Shown here piece after piece: positions 21,977 to 34,358 of a stretch of DNA of 64,000 nt. Position 1 is the stretch's first letter; each line of letters starts with the position of its first letter. Source of the stretch: Erythrobasidium yunnanense (lineage: Eukaryota > Basidiomycota > Cystobasidiomycetes > Erythrobasidiales > Erythrobasidiaceae); NCBI GenBank assembly GCA_001600175.1, contig BCJC01000004.1, positions 2,046,001 through 2,110,000 on the forward strand, written 5' to 3'. Both the position numbers and the translations under genes were made by a program. A model generated the notes under the pieces. It did no database searches, was not told the origin of the DNA, and saw nothing but the letters and a program-made list of their open reading frames with translations.

Positions 21977-23089
21977 CTAAGCATCGACTTCGGAGTTGCG
22001 TCGAGAGCTGGCCGTGGAAGATACTGCTGACCCTCGACGCGAGTCTACCTGCGTCGGTATTATGTTCATCATTCTATGAAGGCGATCACAGTAGTACTTC
22101 ATGTCCTTACTGACAGCATCCTGAGTACTGCGAAATAATCGGTTTCCAAGAGGCCGAAATTCTTGCAGACGACGGCAGAAGTGCCGGCTGTCCACGAGCA
22201 ATTTCACTTTGTACGCTCCGGGTCCCACCACGGGCAGGTAATTCCAATCACCACCTCTGACAGGCATGCGGCCTAATGACTGAACGGACGTTCCCCTGAA
22301 GGCGACCTCTAGCTGCTGCTCAAGAGGGCCGTGTCTATACTCACCCATGTTCTCACTCGGAATGGCGTGATGTCGGCTTGCAGAATCGTTATTCTGAGCG
22401 ACGGCGTGCGCGAGTCCTATCTGATAATGGCGCCACGACGTTCCAAGGCCTTCCAAATAGCAGCGTGTGCTTCCGCTTGTACTCTTATCAATGCGGACCA
22501 TGACCTGGTACGCCTCAAGATAGAGATCGTTAACATCGAATTTCTCAATCCGGCCTTCGTTGTCGATCTTAGCACTTATGTAGAATAGCGCCTCACAGTC
22601 ATGCTGGATGCTGAGCTTCCTCGCTGCAGCTATGACCGTTGCAGATCCTAGTGTCTGCCCTGTACTGGCGGGCATTTCGTACCCAACATTGAGGGAGATG
22701 GTTGGGTCGGGGTGATAGCCGGGAGGAGCAGTGCATGGCCAGTAGAACTTGCAGCGCAGACGTGGTATATTAAAGATCGATCTGACAACCGCCAGAATGT
22801 ACTTGTTGCCGCGTTGTTTCGGTTGCTTTTTTGGCAGATCAAAGTGACCGTCTAGCAATAGGTCAGGATACTGACGTATGGCAGGATATATCGATACTCC
22901 AGAGACACCCGAGCCCGTCTGACAGGCGCTGCCACTGCTGATAGCTGCAGCGTCGCTCTTTGCCGACACGGGAGGGCTTCGATTTGCTCTTTTAGCGAAT
23001 AACTTGGACATGCTTCGCACTGGTTTGCTTGACTTGACCAGAGGCAAGGCCAGCATGGAGAAATAGGAGGTCGACTGGGCCTGCTGCAT
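21977..23089 (-). CDS. unrecognised protein of about 370 residues
   Basis: This is a single open frame with fungal-like composition that I cannot assign. The first ATG in the frame is at 23087-23089 (MQQAQSTSYFSMLALPLVKS). The frame is open a little further upstream to a stop near 23190, so a spliced 5' exon is possible. Visible blocks are a Ser-rich N-terminus, a central segment with YILAVVRSIFNIPRLRCKFY and PDPTISLNVGYEMPASTGQT, a GGDWNYLPVVGPGAYKVKLL stretch, and a basic Ser-rich tail (DSRRGSAVSSTASSRRNS) that could be phosphorylated. No membrane segment or known motif is evident. It is convergent with PIF1, with about 160 bases between stops. Confidence 0.6.
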   Translation of the reverse strand: MQQAQSTSYFSMLALPLVKSSKPVRSMSKLFAKRANRSPPVSAKSDAAAISSGSACQTGSGVSGVSIYPAIRQYPDLLLDGHFDLPKKQPKQRGNKYILAVVRSIFNIPRLRCKFYWPCTAPPGYHPDPTISLNVGYEMPASTGQTLGSATVIAAARKLSIQHDCEALFYISAKIDNEGRIEKFDVNDLYLEAYQVMVRIDKSTSGSTRCYLEGLGTSWRHYQIGLAHAVAQNNDSASRHHAIPSENMGEYRHGPLEQQLEVAFRGTSVQSLGRMPVRGGDWNYLPVVGPGAYKVKLLVDSRHFCRRLQEFRPLGNRLFRSTQDAVSKDMKYYCDRLHRMMNIIPTQVDSRRGSAVSSTASSRRNSEVDA

Positions 23090-23648
23090 CGCCTTTCTGT
23101 CCTTTCTATCCAGCTGGACCCGACCTTGCAAGATTGGCGACACCAGAGTTGATCCGAAGTCATCGAAGCGACATAGCTGCTTCTAACAGCCAGAGTAACA
23201 GAGCTCATGCTGGTTCACCGTCTTCTGGCTCTCGGATCTCACAGCGATAGCTCTAAGGCCAATCCGTTACTGCGGTTGGCGAGCATGCACAGTCTCGCAT
23301 CATGACAGGAAGAAGGGATGCACAGAAGATGCCATTCCAGTCGGCATTTCTTGCGCAAGATACGTTGGCTTTCGGTGAAGAGACGCTCACCAAAGCATGA
23401 CAATTCCGCTTCCTGAGAGCCCCAATGCACGTCGTGAAGCCGTCCACTCATACCGACGACGTCGAGAACCCTGCACTCCTGTTCGGCGGCTCTGGTGATT
23501 TTTCGAAGTTTGAACTACTGTCTAACTAGAGGCGATACACGCAACAAGCTGACTCGCATGCTGATCACCATAAAACGCGTTGCGTGTGTCACCTCTCCTG
23601 TACCTCCTCCGCTCCTAAGGCAGATACCGAACAACTCCGTGCTTTATC
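23090..23648. promoter_or_regulatory. divergent upstream region between two unrecognised genes
   Basis: About 560 bases lie between divergent start codons. Short frames near 23208 (reading MSSVTLAVRSSYVASMTSDQ) could be a 5' exon of the minus-strand gene, but no convincing splice pair was found. Nothing else is supported. Confidence 0.4.
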
Positions 23649-24836
23649 ATGCCGTCATACAAGCATGAGCAGCATTCTCAATGGTACCCGCTCGAGACAG
23701 GCCTCCCTGCCAATGACGAAAACTCTGGAAGTGATAGCGAGAGGGCGACTCCGCCGCTTCCATGTCCGGCCTACAGGGCTAACAGCTCACTGCGCGATCT
23801 GAACAATGGCTTCTCGATGGATGCAAATGGCCGCGTGGTCTGGAACAATATTATGTCTATCGGAAAGCCACAGCGGACCAACGTTGTGGCCAAACGCGGA
23901 ACTCGACTTGACCAAGAAATACCTGCTCACGCAGGCGAGTCAAGGCGACTTATATGCCACCACTTCACCGGACAAACTGTGTAAGTCACGCTGTAGCCTG
24001 TGACTACTGGCTGCCCACCTGACATTATATTGCAGTCTACAACTGCGGCCAAGGTCATCCTGTCAAAAAGGATCGGCGATTGTCGCAGACTTCCAGACCT
24101 CCAGGACGAAGGGTTTCAACAGGCTCGGCATGCAGCCGCAGCACTGTTGAGGACCAAGGCTTTGGTATGGGTATAATCCGAAAAGACTCTCGAGATTCCG
24201 AAACACAATTCATGGGCAACGTCAAGCACAAATATCACATCGAGCGCGATGGTACTGAGCTGTACAAAGAGACGAGTGAGTGTGGTTGATACGCAAATTT
24301 CGATGTCCTAACAATCTCACATCACCCAGCCATCACGCCAAACTTTTCGCAGAAAGGAGGGGCTGCATTGCCTGCAGACGAACTATTGTTGAAGAAGCGA
24401 AGTCCTTCCAAAACAGTTCTCAGAGGAGAAAGGAAGACCAACAAGAAAGGCCAATCCGCTATTGCCGGAAAGCCTGCGCTTAAAAAACGACCATCGTCCA
24501 CCGCTTCTAGCATTTCCAGTCGCGAATCGTTTGGAAGCGAGCATTCCGTGTCGGGTGAATTCACCAATATCGGCTTCAATGAGGCCAAGACACATTATCT
24601 TCATGTTGGCTTCGGAGCTCGAGCGAAGAACACCTATCATCGAGGGAGAGATGGTAAGAAATCCAAGCCCGGACTAGGTGAGAGCCCTCGATCTTGAAAT
24701 AAGCATCAATGCACAAGCTAAAATTGATGCGTGTCCAGTCTTGACGAATGCAGACTTCGGAATGCCATACGAGGGAGCAGAGCAGGCGGACTTGGTAGTA
24801 GCAGGAGGCATACTGAACCGACGCACAAAGAAGTAG
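23649..24836 (+). CDS. unrecognised multi-exon protein, basic and Ser-rich
   Basis: The proposed start is ATG 23649 (MPSYKHEQHSQWYPLETGLP). The reading then has to change frame between MDANGRVVWNN and DLTKKYLLTQASQGDLYATT. No intron of normal size fits there, so a very short intron, a missed exon or a sequence error is possible. The later exons fit GT-AG junctions well: TTSPDKLFYNCGQGHPVKKD, a Ser/Arg segment with GFGMGIIRKDSRDSETQFMG, a Lys/Ser-rich block, NIGFNEAKTHYLHVGFGARA, and finally DFGMPYEGAEQADLVVAGG before the stop at 24834-24836. I recognise no domain. Confidence 0.45.
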
Positions 24837-25359
24837 TCCCTGGCACTAGATGGTTGAGCACCGAAAATGCGTGTACTCAGACATGACAGCGCCATGCAAT
24901 CCTCGTCTCTCGCTCGCAATGACATCTACTCTACACAAACACATCCTGATGAGTATCAGTGTACACTTATGGCTTGTTTGTTGTGCTCCGAATCTTTTGC
25001 TCCTTGTCGCTCTTGCATCGACTCTAGGCCTTGGGGCCTCCGACTTGAATTCCTCTGGCTGTGAACTTGTGTACTGACTATATTCTGTACGGCTGGTTCT
25101 GCAGCGCTCTTTGCAGCTTCAAGGCTTTCTGGCGACAGGATCTCGAAGTCGAATTCTGGCCGGCATCAAGGCCATAGCTAGAGTATCCTCTCTGGCTCGC
25201 ACAGTCAAGACGTCGTTTCGTATCGTTTATATATCATTGACGGTTGGCGTGCGTAAGTGTCGTCTGATCACGACGGTTCGTCCAAGAAAGAGAAACAAGA
25301 CAAAAGCTGAAGAAAGCTACGTTTGCGAAATCCTCAGACTTCAAAGGTGAAAGGCAGTC
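24837..25359. promoter_or_regulatory. upstream region of the CTK1-like kinase
   Basis: About 520 bases separate the preceding stop and the kinase start, both on the plus strand. Short open frames here lack conserved features. I take it as terminator, promoter and leader sequence. Confidence 0.45.
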
Positions 25360-28300
25360 ATGAGCGCAAGGAAAGGTGACTACCGCCGTCGCGACGATGA
25401 GCGCGAACCAGTCATTGCAAGAGCTCCTCTTCCGCCTCGACCAGTCATGGACTACGAAGACACAGCAAGACGTTCAAGCTACGCCAGAGGCGATGGACGA
25501 GGACGTGATGAAGGTAGCTCTTCAGCTAGGTATGGAAGCGGGCGAATGGGAAGACGGTCGCCTTCGCCAGCTGGCCGCTCAAACGACAAATTCGCAGACA
25601 GAAGGAGCAGGGATCTAGACAGCGACAGAAGCTATGCGTACTCAGATAACAGGGATAGACGTCCTGATAGGCGGGCGTCACCGCCTAGCAGCAGTGCTAA
25701 GGGAAGTTACGCCGGAAGCCGCTATTCTGGCGATGACAGGCGGCGAAACGACACCTACGACAGAAGTAGCACACAAACTAAGAGCTCATACAACGACAGT
25801 CAGCATCGCGATTCAGGTCGAAAGGGCGCTACGAGAAACGATCGCGAAGACAAGTTTTCGAAACAGCGGGCTCCACCGCCGGCTAAAGCCACGACTGTCA
25901 ACATCGAAAATAATACTGTATCCTCGGAAGCACCGACGAGCCTTCGCCGTGAAAGAGATCGCGAAGAGGAAGGCGAAGAAGACGGCGAGGCCGAAGAGGG
26001 CGAAGATCGACCTACGCTTCGAGACACTGGTAAAGAGCCTCAGAGCAAGCGACCAAGGTTAGACCTCGACGATAGCTCAGTGGAAGCCTCATTAGCAGAT
26101 CCATCGTCGTCAAAGTCTCGGTGCGTGTACCAGCATTGCAATGCAGCCAATTTTCTTCACCATGAACTTCGCTAATAGTAATTCACTTTCTTCTATGCTT
26201 TGCTGCAGTCCACTGAGTACCGCTTCGGCTTCTGGCGTAACCGCTCCTGTCCAAGCGGGGAAGACAAAGGGCAAATACGAACGGCCTCCTGATCGCGACA
26301 GCACGAGAGAAGACTCTCATGCTACAAGTGATAGGAGCACTCGAGTGCCACCTGCAAGTCGGGATGTCAGGGACGCCGATGTAAATGGATATCGCGACGA
26401 TCGTCAAGGACGTCCACGGTCGCAAAAGGAGATCTACGAGAAAATACAGCTTCGAAGATCCCTCTCTCCTACAGCTCCACCAGCAACCTTCCGCACAACC
26501 TATCGCAAACCTCCTCCTGCACGATCTAGATCTCCTTCACCTAGAAGATCATTGTCACCCTCCTCTTCAGTCAGATCTCGAAGAGTTCGACGGCCACCAA
26601 GTCCAGGTTCTCCAGTCGTAGCTCGTAAAGTATGGGTCCCCGGGCCTGGTGGTGGGCGGATCGAGCCCGCCGGTGAAAGAGGGAGAAGTCGCAGTCGAAG
26701 TTTCAGCCGCTCTCCTCCGCCGGCTTCGAGACATCGCAGGGCACCAAGCTTGACCTCTTCAGCTACCTATAGCAGGAGGACCTCTCTTTCTCCCGAACCT
26801 GGCTTTCGAGGGCGAGATTCTCGGAATGACTACAAAGCTCGCCCTATCTCCCCAGATGTCCAGAAGCCACCGCGTGTCTGGCAACAGCGAGATCGTCGAC
26901 CGTCCCCGTCATATGACCTCAACGTCGCACCAGAACCCGCTTCCATACCTGTTCAGGCTGATCAGCCGCAAGCGAGTACCAACAATTGGCCGGCACGAGG
27001 TCATGTGTCAAGCTCCAGTCATAGTGGCCTCAACGGCGATGTTAACCTGCGAGACCAGGGTTACGAACCTCGAGGGCAATCGATGTTTCGTCAAGGCAGC
27101 AATGGCGTCGATCATCCCCCTGTCCATCATCAGCATGATGCGGCAGTACCGCCTTATCGACCTCCATTCCCTATGCATGATCAGCCTCAGCCAACGCCTC
27201 ATATGTTCCCTGGCGGCGATGGGCATTACTCTGCAGCCAATCGTCCTGAGCAGCAGCACCAGCAGCAATATCAGTATCCGCCGCAGAGCAGTCATCCTGG
27301 ATACATCGCTCAACCGATACAGCTCGACCATAGTCAACAGCAACCGCATCAGCACCAGCAGCCGCCCTCTCACGCCCCTGCTCAGCCTTCATACTACCCT
27401 CCTCCCTTCCAGCCGAATCAACAACACCCTCCTCAGCATGCAAGTCAGTTTCTGGACCCAAGCCAGCTCATCCAACCTCAACCATCTCCGCAATTTCGCC
27501 AGTCTCCGGTGCAGGAAATGTCCGCACCGCACCATCTTCCAAATCAGTATCAGCCGCCTTCCATACCTCATGGCTTCCCTTTGCCTCCCTCAATACCTTT
27601 ACCGCCTGGTATGGCTCAGAGTCCGACTCTGCCGCAAGGGTCGCCGGAAGTTCGTCAATTAGCGATGGGCATTCGAGCACCTCTGCCTGGTCCAAATACT
27701 CCTGCAGTGAAAGGTTTCAGACCAATAGCCGGCTTTGTGCCCTTGCCTCCGTCACTTCAGCAGCACCAGGCGCAAAATCCAGGTTATACTCCAATCAACG
27801 GAGAGTCGGACTTTGCAGCGCCTACGCCACGACTACCATTTGATCAGGCCGAGACAGGTCAACATACTCCAATATCACGCTTTCCGGCATCTGCTGGGCT
27901 TCCAGCTCCGCCACATCTTGCCTGGCAGCAGCAGCAACAACATGCGCAACAATCGCCTCAAAGCAGTGTACCCTATGGGAACGCTCTGGAGTCCCCTAGA
28001 CAGCCTCTACCGCCTCAGAATATGCACGGCCCTCAAGATTCGGGGCACGTATATGCAGCTCCCTCCTACCAGTATCGTCCGGAGTCGAGGCAAGATCAAA
28101 GGCCTGTCGAGCTTCCTTCGTCTCACGCCCCTCCCTTCCCTGGCTTGGCTAGTCCAGAAACATCCACATCAGCTCATCCGGGCCTTCCAGCTCTTCCACC
28201 AAACCTCCCGCAAAGTCAGCCTGCACACAGACAGACTCCGTCAACGCAAGCAAACGCACCACCACCTCCCTCTCCAGCTGCAAGCAGCACGAGCGGTTTA

Positions 28301-30283
28301 CGACTGCCTCCTAAGCCCTCTTTCACCGCTAGCACTATTTTACCCTCCTTCCTGCCAGCGAAGCCTACGTTCGCAGCACTCTCCCCCGTTACGCCAAGTC
28401 AGACCCTGCAAAGTCTGCAAAACAGCTTAACGCCAGTCCCAGCTACCACCCCTCTGCCTAGCAGTCTTCCCACACCGCCAGCCAAGATATCTTTACAGCT
28501 GCTACAGCGTGATCAACCTGGTGCAGCATCGCGGAACAAGGTGCAAGCGAAGGAACCTCCGTGGGGCTCCGAGTCTGGTCTGCCGCCCAATCCATTCAAG
28601 CGGGCTGCTATGATGCAAGACAAGGAACAGAGAAGTCCATCCCCTCCGCCAGCGGAGCCAGTGGAGCAGAAGAAACCGGCGCTAGCACCTGCCTTGCCGC
28701 TCTCTGGACTGCAAGCTCTGCCACGCAGGCCAGTCACGGATTGGGATACTCAGTCGGCCCCTGTGCTGCAAGAGAGTGTCCCAGCTTCTCCTACTTCGCC
28801 TGAAACGTTGCCAGCCTCGCCGGGCCCCGAACAACAAGTTGAGAAATCGCTTGACACTTCGCCAAAGCATATCGAGCAGGAGATGAATACGGATACTCCG
28901 CCCTCGATGACACCTTCAGCAAACGCTCCGAATGCTCCATCTACTGAAGCGTTGGCAGCTGCACCACCGAAGAATGGCAAAGACACTTCTACTCGCACCT
29001 CCTCGAAACCGCGCGAATTATACGAGCGCCTGACTCAAGTTGGTGAAGGTACATATGGTAAAGTTTACAAAGCTCGCAATACAGAGACGGGTACTCTGGT
29101 GGCTATGAAGCGTATTCGAATGGAAGCTGAGAAGGACGGGTTTCCTGTCACTTCTGTGCGGGAGATCAAACTGCTTCAAAGTCTGACCCACGACAATGTG
29201 GTGCGGCTGCAGGAGATGATGGTGTCTAGAGGTAAGCAAAACTCACTTGATATGCTAGCTAGATTGCTGAACTTATATCAGGCCACGTCTACATGGTCTT
29301 CGAATATTTGGACCACGACCTTACCGGAATCCTACACCATCCGAATGTCAGCTTCAGCTCTGCGAACCTTAAATCACTCATGCAGCAACTTTTATTGGGG
29401 CTTGACTACATCCATTGGCGAGGTGTCCTTCATCGCGATCTGAAAGGGTCGAATATCCTCCTGTCAAAGCATGGCGAACTCAAGATAGCAGACTTTGGAC
29501 TGGCTAAGTTTTATGCTAAAGGCAAGAAGAACGACTATACAAATCGTGTCATTACGCAATGGTACAAACCGCCGGAGCTCCTATTTGGTGCGACCGTCTA
29601 TGGTCCCGAAGTAGATGTTTGGAGTGCTGGGTGAGCGATACTATACTGTCGTATGGTCCTCTCGCTAAATGATTCTCGTCACGGCACTATAGATGCATCT
29701 TCTTGGAGCTGTTCACCAAACGACCCGTCTTCCAAGGGCAAGATGAGATACACCAGCTTGATGTCATCTTCAAGTTGATGGGCACGCCTCGTGAGGAAAC
29801 ATGGCCTGGACTGTCCGAATTACCTTGGTACGAGCTTGTAAAGCCGAAGAAGGAGCTACCAGCAATCTTCCGGACTGCCTTCTCTCCGTAGGTCGCATCA
29901 AGGTCTGCAATATCTGCAATATGACTTCCGGACTAATATCACCCCATGACAGCGACTATATATCATCTCCAGCGGCTCTCGATTTGGCTGAAGCGCTATT
30001 GGCATTCGATCCGGCAGCAAGACCTTCTGCTGCAGATGCTCTTAAGATGCCCTACTTTACGACTGAAGAGCCTCCAGCCGCTCAAGCTACATGGTAATTG
30101 AGCTTTACGCTTGTGTCTGACTTCTGCTGAGTCTTGCGACCTACTTCCAACAGGCTTGCCGAGATCAAGGGCGACTGGCATGAAATGGAGTCGAAAGAAG
30201 CCAGCCGACGTAAACGTGGCGAGGGACGGCGGCAGCAGCAGCAAGCACAAGAGCAAGCGATGAAGCAGAAACAGCAAGCATAG
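25360..30283 (+). CDS. CTK1/CDK12-type RNA polymerase II CTD kinase
   Basis: This large cyclin-dependent kinase likely phosphorylates Ser2 of the RNA polymerase II C-terminal domain during elongation. The first 900 or so residues are disordered: an Arg/Ser/Asp-rich part resembling RS domains (ARSRSPSPRRSLSP), then a long Pro/Gln/His-rich part. The kinase domain begins RELYERLTQVGEGTYGKVY, has VAMKRIRMEAEKDGFPVTSV and REIKLL (a PITAIRE-like helix), HRDLKGSNILLSKHGELKIA, DFGLAKFYAKGKKNDYTNRV and TQWYKPPELLFGATVYGPEV. The C-terminal lobe and a Gln-rich tail end at the stop 30281-30283. The first intron is 26121-26208; four or so more lie in the kinase part. The Arg/Ser-rich N-terminus favours CTK1/CDK12 over CDK9. 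Confidence 0.9.
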
Positions 30284-30614
30284 ATGCTATTGTGGATAAG
30301 CCGATGCAGGTACAGCAGATGGTGCCTGAGACCTTTCTTTCATCTGCACTCCGGTTGGCCAAGTATGGAATGCATACATGTTGTAGACAGTAGAAGCAGT
30401 AGCAGCAGCAGCTAGCAGCAGTTGTTTATAGGCAATTCATCGTTTCAGGTACACACATTTCGCAGGCACTGCCTGCCAGCTTGAGCGGGAGTCTCCGGCT
30501 TCATTTTTGCCTTTGCGCTTCGCTGATCCGCGACTTGTTACATCAAGACAAACTTGAAGACTACCTCTTTAACTTCGCCGCAACACTTTCGCACGTCGCG
30601 CGATACATACGCCC
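30284..30614. promoter_or_regulatory. intergenic region, kinase to KGD1
   Basis: These 331 bases lie between two plus-strand genes. They include a short CAG/AGC-rich patch around 30390-30425 and pyrimidine-rich sequence before the KGD1 start. No coding signal is seen. Confidence 0.45.
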
Positions 30615-33600
30615 ATGTTGCGCGCTGTTCAAAGGTCGTTATGCCGGCAGCGGGCTCTGGCTGCAGCAAGAACGTCGTCGCTGCCTTCACGAGCTGGCGC
30701 CAGTCTGCAAGCTTCTAAAACGGCGTCAAGAGGTCTGGCGACTGCTACGGATCTGAACAAAGCTCCTGCGACTTCGGACGCCTTTGCCAATGGAAATAAT
30801 GCCTACTACTTCGAAGAAATGTACAAGCTCTGGAAGCAGGATCCGGCGCAGGTTCACCCAAGCTGGAACGTCTACTTCAGCGGGATGGCCAAAGGTCTCA
30901 GGTCTGAAGACGCTTTCAGGCCGCCGCCGAGCCAGCTAGACTTGGATCAGGTCGAGGGAGCAGACGAGCTCGCAATCTCGAGCGGAGGAGATGTAGATCA
31001 GCATATGAAGGTGAGTAATCAACGTACACACGGAGTGTCCGCAGAAGCAATCAGGCCGCTTGCGAACCTACCGTAATCCGTTAGCCACTGACTCTCAGCG
31101 TTACGCGCCCTTCTTCTCGTTTTGTTACAGGTACAACTACTTGTGCGAGCATACCAAGTGCGAGGACACCATAAAGCCCGTCTCGACCCTCTAGGAATCC
31201 TCAATGCCGACTTGGACTCCAAAATCCCAGTCGAGTTGACGCTGGATCACTATAATTGGACAAAGGCAGATCTCGACAAAGAGTTCTCCACCGGTCCTGG
31301 TATCCTGCCTCACTTCAAGGCAGCTGGAATTGACAAGTTGACCTTGAGGGACTTGATCGCAACTATGGAGCGCATTTACTGTAGGCGATCTTTCGCAACC
31401 GTCCGAGGACGTGGCTAATGTTGGTTATCAATCATAAGGCGGTGACATCGGTGTTCAGTACCTACACATCCCAAATCGAAAGGAGTGCGACTGGCTGCGA
31501 GCGCGTCTGGAGGTACCCGAACCCTGGAAGTACAGCGTAGATGAGAAGAGGATGATTCTCGACCGAATGATCTGGTCCGACTCTTTTGAACGCTTCATCG
31601 CTTCCAAGTTTCCCAACGAGAAGCGTTTCGGTCTAGAAGGAGGAGAGTCGCTCATTCCTGGTATGAAGGCTCTCATCGATAGATCCGTCGATGCTGGTGT
31701 CAAGTCTGTCGTTATTGGTATGCCGCACAGAGGAAGATTGAACGTTCTAGCCAACGTCGTCAGGAAACCTATCGAGGCTATCCTTTCCGAGTTCTCAGGA
31801 TCAGCAGACCCACAGGAGGAGGGAGGTGGTGATGTGAAATACCATTTGGGAGCCAACTATGTCCGCCCAACACCTACCGGCAAGCGAGTCGCTCTATCTC
31901 TCGTCGCCAATCCTTCTCATCTAGAAGCAGAAGATCCTGTAGTACTCGGCAAGACCCGCGCTCTCCAGTTCTTCGATGGTCACGACGATGTCAAGAGCGC
32001 TATGGCCGTCCTGCTTCACGGTGATGCCGCCTTTGCCGGACAAGGTGTCGTCTACGAGACTATGGGCTTCTACGATCTTCCCCACTACGGAACCGGCGGT
32101 ACTATCCATCTCATCGTCAACAACCAGATTGGATTCACTACCGATCCCAGACAAGGCCGTTCCACACCTTATCCTTCCGATATCGCAAAAGCTATCGATG
32201 CACCTATCTTCCATGTCAACGGAGACTCACCAGAAGCCGTCAACTTTGTGTGCCAACTGGCTGCAGATTGGCGAGCAGAGTTTGGGAAAGATGTCGTTAT
32301 CGATGTCGTGTGCTACCGAAAGCACGGACACAACGAGACCGATCAGCCCATGTTCACCCAGCCTAAGATGTACAAGGCTATTGCTAAACAACAGCCTACC
32401 CTCAACAAGTATGCAGATCAACTCGTCAACGAAGGTACTTTCAAGAAGGAGGAGGTCGACAAGCACAAGAAGTGGGTCTGGGGCATGCTGGAGAAGGCTC
32501 AAGAGGGAGCAAAGGACTACAAGGCTACGTCGCGTGAATGGCTCTCTTCCTCTTGGGATGGCTTCCCCAGCCCGAAAGAGCTAAAGACGAATGTCCTCGA
32601 AGCGCGAGCAACAGGAGTTGACGTCGAGGTCTTGAAGGATATCGGGAAGAAGATCGGTTCTTATCCAGAAAACTTCCAGCCGCACAAGAACTTGGCTAGA
32701 ATCATTGGCCAAAGAGCGAAATCTACAGAGGAAGGCCAGAACATCGACTGGTCAACTGCCGAATCTCTCGCTCTCGGATCATTGGCCGTTGAAGGCAACC
32801 ATATTCGTATTTCTGGACAGGATGTAGAGCGTGGTACTTTCTCCCAACGTCATGCTGTCCTGCACGACCAGGAAACCGATGAACGATACATGGCTCTCGC
32901 TCATTTGTCGAAAGACCAAGCGAAAGTTACCATCTGCAACTCTTCCCTTTCCGAATACGGTACTCTTGGTTTCGAGCTCGGTTACTCGCTTGTCGACCCA
33001 AATCTCCTCGTCATGTGGGAGGCGCAATGTAAGGACAGCTGCAGGCCAGACAGATAAGTAGGCCGCTTATTTCGTTCTTTTGCAGTCGGTGATTTCGCCA
33101 ACAATGCGCAAGTCATCATCGATCAATTCCTCTGCTCTGGCGAGCGGAAATGGCTGCAAAGAACTGGTCTAGCACTTTCTCTACCGCACGGATACGATGG
33201 TCAAGGACCAGAGCACTCTTCTGCACGTATCGAACGTTTCCTACAGCTTTGCGACGATCACCCATATATCTACCCTGAAGGCGATAAAATGGCTCGACAG
33301 ATTCAGGATTGTAACATGCAGCTAGTATACATGACGACACCTGCCAACTACTTCCACGTTCTCCGAAGACAGATCCACAGAGATTTCAGAAAGCCGTAGG
33401 TCCCTCCCAAAGAGAGGGGAGAGTCTGATCCAAGCTAATGTCTTGGACAACCAGCTTGATCATCTTCTTCTCCAAGTCTCTCCTTCGTCATCCTAACGTC
33501 AAGTCCTCCTTTGAAGACATGAAGGTAGGCACGCATTTCCAGCCTTACATTCCCGATGCCCACCCAGAGTCACTCGCTGCGCCTGAGGAGATCAAGAGGC

Positions 33601-34087
33601 ATATCGTAAGTCAAGTCTTTTGAATACTCACCGCCAGATAACTGATGGATTTGTCTGCTCCTTCAGCTGTGCTCTGGTCAAGTCTACTTTGCTTTGATGG
33701 AAGAGAGGGAACGACTTGGCTTGAACAACGTTGCTATCTCCCGAGTCGAGCAGTTGTCTCCGGTGCCGTATCAGCAGATCGTGCCATCGCTTGATCACTA
33801 CCCTAACTCAGATGTGATGTGGGTGCAAGAAGAGCCATTGAACGGAGGTGCATGGGGTTATATGAGGCCGAGAATCGAGACTGCTATGCGTAACAGCGAG
33901 CACCACAAGGGCGAGAGGATATCGTTCGCCGGTCGAGCACCAACGTCATCGGTTGCTACCGGAAGCAAGTACGCTCACAAGGCGGAAGTCAAGAAGGTGA
34001 GCACACGAAGGGTCTGTCAACGTCGGCATACAGCTGATATAACTTGTAATCCAGTTCTTGGCCGATGCCTTCGAGGGTCTCGCTTGA
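30615..34087 (+). CDS. KGD1: 2-oxoglutarate dehydrogenase E1 component, mitochondrial
   Basis: This thiamine-diphosphate enzyme of the TCA cycle oxidatively decarboxylates 2-oxoglutarate within the OGDH complex. The ATG at 30615 opens [20 protein letters not shown], a mitochondrial presequence. Then come [54 protein letters not shown], the ThDP/metal segment [20 protein letters not shown] with [63 protein letters not shown] and [15 protein letters not shown]. The protein ends [10 protein letters not shown] at 34085-34087. Several short introns are present (for example around 31010-31130 and 33040-33085). Length and domain order are typical of the family. Confidence 0.96.
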
Positions 34088-34358
34088 TCACCATGCCAAA
34101 AATCGATCTTCTGAACAGGGTTGGCAGCATTTGTGCTTGTACATCAGTATATCAGTATATTCAGGTGTCAATGGCCTCTATGCAATGCATTCGCTTTCGA
34201 CTAACGCAACAGCATCGTAGTGCTGTTTCAGACCGCGAGCATTGACTTTGGCTAAAGTAACAGACAACAACATCCATCCTTTGATGATCTTCACAATATA
34301 ATGCAGCAAGAACACCGCTTCAGCCTAAATACCAAAACATGGATCTTCTTCCTCTGTA

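Noticed and set aside
27000-28430. several long frames on both strands within the kinase N-terminal region
   Set aside because: The Pro/Gln/Ser-rich codon pattern keeps other frames open by chance; the single long plus-strand frame continues into the kinase domain.
30375-30430. CAG/AGC-rich patch resembling a microsatellite
   Set aside because: Only a few imperfect units; not long or regular enough to call a repeat locus.
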